From assembly GCA_005223125.1 (NCBI GenBank), contig NJBH01000003.1, positions 1 to 64,000 on the forward strand: a stretch of DNA of 64,000 nt. Reading direction: 5' to 3'. Source of the DNA: Promethearchaeota archaeon Loki_b32. Lineage in GTDB: Archaea; Asgardarchaeota; Lokiarchaeia; Sigyniarchaeales; SOKP01. Shown here piece by piece: positions 63,043-64,000 of this stretch; within the stretch, counting starts at the first letter, position 1; each line of letters begins with the position of its first letter. The notes under the pieces are model-generated. The model did no database searches and was not told where the DNA came from. It was given only the letters and a program-made list of their open reading frames with translations. The position numbers were made by a program, and so were the translations under genes.

Positions 63043-63252
63043 ATGACAGAAGAATGGCCATATGTTTCTGATAAAGATCAATATGTAAAGACTTTAGAAA
63101 AGGATTTAAAGAAGATTAAAAGTCAATTATACCAGACTCTATTAAACGCAAATAAAACTGTAATCCAAAACCAAAAACTACAAGAGCAATTAAATCAATA
63201 TCAAATTGAAAACTCTAAATTAAAGACTCAGATTAAAGATTTAACTAAATAA
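63043..63252 (+). CDS. Small coiled-coil protein
   Basis: ATG 63043 downstream of ORF-track TTG; 'KTLEKDLKKIKSQLYQTLLNANKTVIQNQKLQEQLNQYQIENSKLKTQIKDL'. Confidence 0.6.
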   Translation: MTEEWPYVSDKDQYVKTLEKDLKKIKSQLYQTLLNANKTVIQNQKLQEQLNQYQIENSKLKTQIKDLTK

Positions 63253-63342
63253 ATTAAAAAACGAATTATCAAAATTATAGAAGAAAAATTTGAAATTATT
63301 AGTATATTAAACTAAAATTGAAAAAGTGATGTAAGTTTGAGT

Positions 63343-64000
63343 ATGGAAAAGGGTGAAATATTAGAGGAAAAAAAAGTAATAGAAAATTATGTTGAATCAA
63401 TTTACGTTTATGACAACGCTGGAGTTTGCTTGACAAGTTGCGGAATTAAACCTGAAAATTTGGATGAACATATCGTGTCTGGATTTTTCACAGCAATTAA
63501 GAAATTTGGTCAAAAATTAATTCCTGGAACTGTTGTTAAATCCTTAATAATGAGTGGTCATAAATTATTTTATAATAATTTCGAAAATATTACTTTTTGT
63601 ATTCAATGTTATGACGATCTGCCAAATCAAGTAATTGATTATATTCTAAACAGGATATCAAATCAATTTCTGGAAATTTATCAAGAACGTCTCCCAATAC
63701 GCGATGGAAATATAAGCATCTTCTCAGATTTTAGCACATATTTATCGCAGTTTATGGAACAACCGCTAATTGAAGGTTTATTAGAAGATTTTGGGTATAA
63801 AGTATTATCCGAAGGTGTGATTTTATTTGATGAAATCCGAGAAAAAATTCTTTTTGCAAAAGTTCCAGAAGAATATTCGTCAAGAAAACAAATAGCTATG
63901 AGCGGAATGTTAATTAATTTTGCTAAAAAACTATCAAATGAATATCAAGGTGGAGATGTAAACAGTATATTAATTTCTTCTGAGAATCGGTGGATTTGTA
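63343..64000 (+). CDS. Longin/roadblock-like domain protein, partial at window end
   Basis: Manual translation: MEKGEILEEKKVIENYVESIYVYDNAGVCLTSCGIKPENLDEHIVSGFFTAIKKFGQKLIPGTVVKSLIMSGHKLFYNNFENITFCIQCYDDLPNQ...; open to window end. Confidence 0.6.
   Translation, partial: MEKGEILEEKKVIENYVESIYVYDNAGVCLTSCGIKPENLDEHIVSGFFTAIKKFGQKLIPGTVVKSLIMSGHKLFYNNFENITFCIQCYDDLPNQVIDYILNRISNQFLEIYQERLPIRDGNISIFSDFSTYLSQFMEQPLIEGLLEDFGYKVLSEGVILFDEIREKILFAKVPEEYSSRKQIAMSGMLINFAKKLSNEYQGGDVNSILISSENRWIC

Noticed and set aside
1-64000. CRISPR arrays, tRNA or rRNA genes
   Set aside because: No regularly spaced repeats or recognizable tRNA/rRNA sequence noticed by eye in the intergenic regions; covariance-model searches (tRNAscan-SE, Infernal) could not be run.

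Overview
AT-rich archaeal chromosome segment, by gene content probably Asgard (Lokiarchaeia-like): archaeal/eukaryotic-type GlyRS, AmrS, tungsten AOR, many thiolase + DUF35 pairs, longin-like protein. The taxonomy is inference. Layout: (1) 1-18.6 kb, housekeeping and hypothetical genes: secreted proteins, glyS, TPR proteins, C_GCAxxG_C_C protein, amrS, flavodoxin, glycerol-3-P dehydrogenase, response regulator, 3'-5' exonuclease-like. (2) 18.7-44.5 kb, continued at 60-62 kb: a large acyl-CoA/lipid metabolism island with six thiolase-fold proteins, six DUF35 Zn-ribbon/OB proteins, two acyl-CoA dehydrogenases, two enoyl-CoA hydratases, acyl-CoA ligase, BKACE, OYE-like reductase, AOR, Fe-ADH, two SCP2 proteins, and a CrtI-like oxidoreductase next to a flavin/[2Fe-2S] reductase. 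All six thiolase-fold proteins lack Cys at the canonical N-terminal nucleophile position. Two parallel A+B+2xDUF35 modules and one thiolase-DUF35-SCP2 'split SCPx' operon stand out. This is the best candidate for an undescribed system: Cys-less thiolase/DUF35 complexes, possibly retro-aldolase-like, acting on a branched, isoprenoid or sterol-like substrate. (3) 44.5-58 kb, a rearranged region with a duplicated block (threonine aldolase / DUF362 / polar amino-acid ABC transporter). The two copies have decayed reciprocally, and two IS elements with visible terminal inverted repeats lie in or next to the block. No tRNA, rRNA or CRISPR array was recognised.
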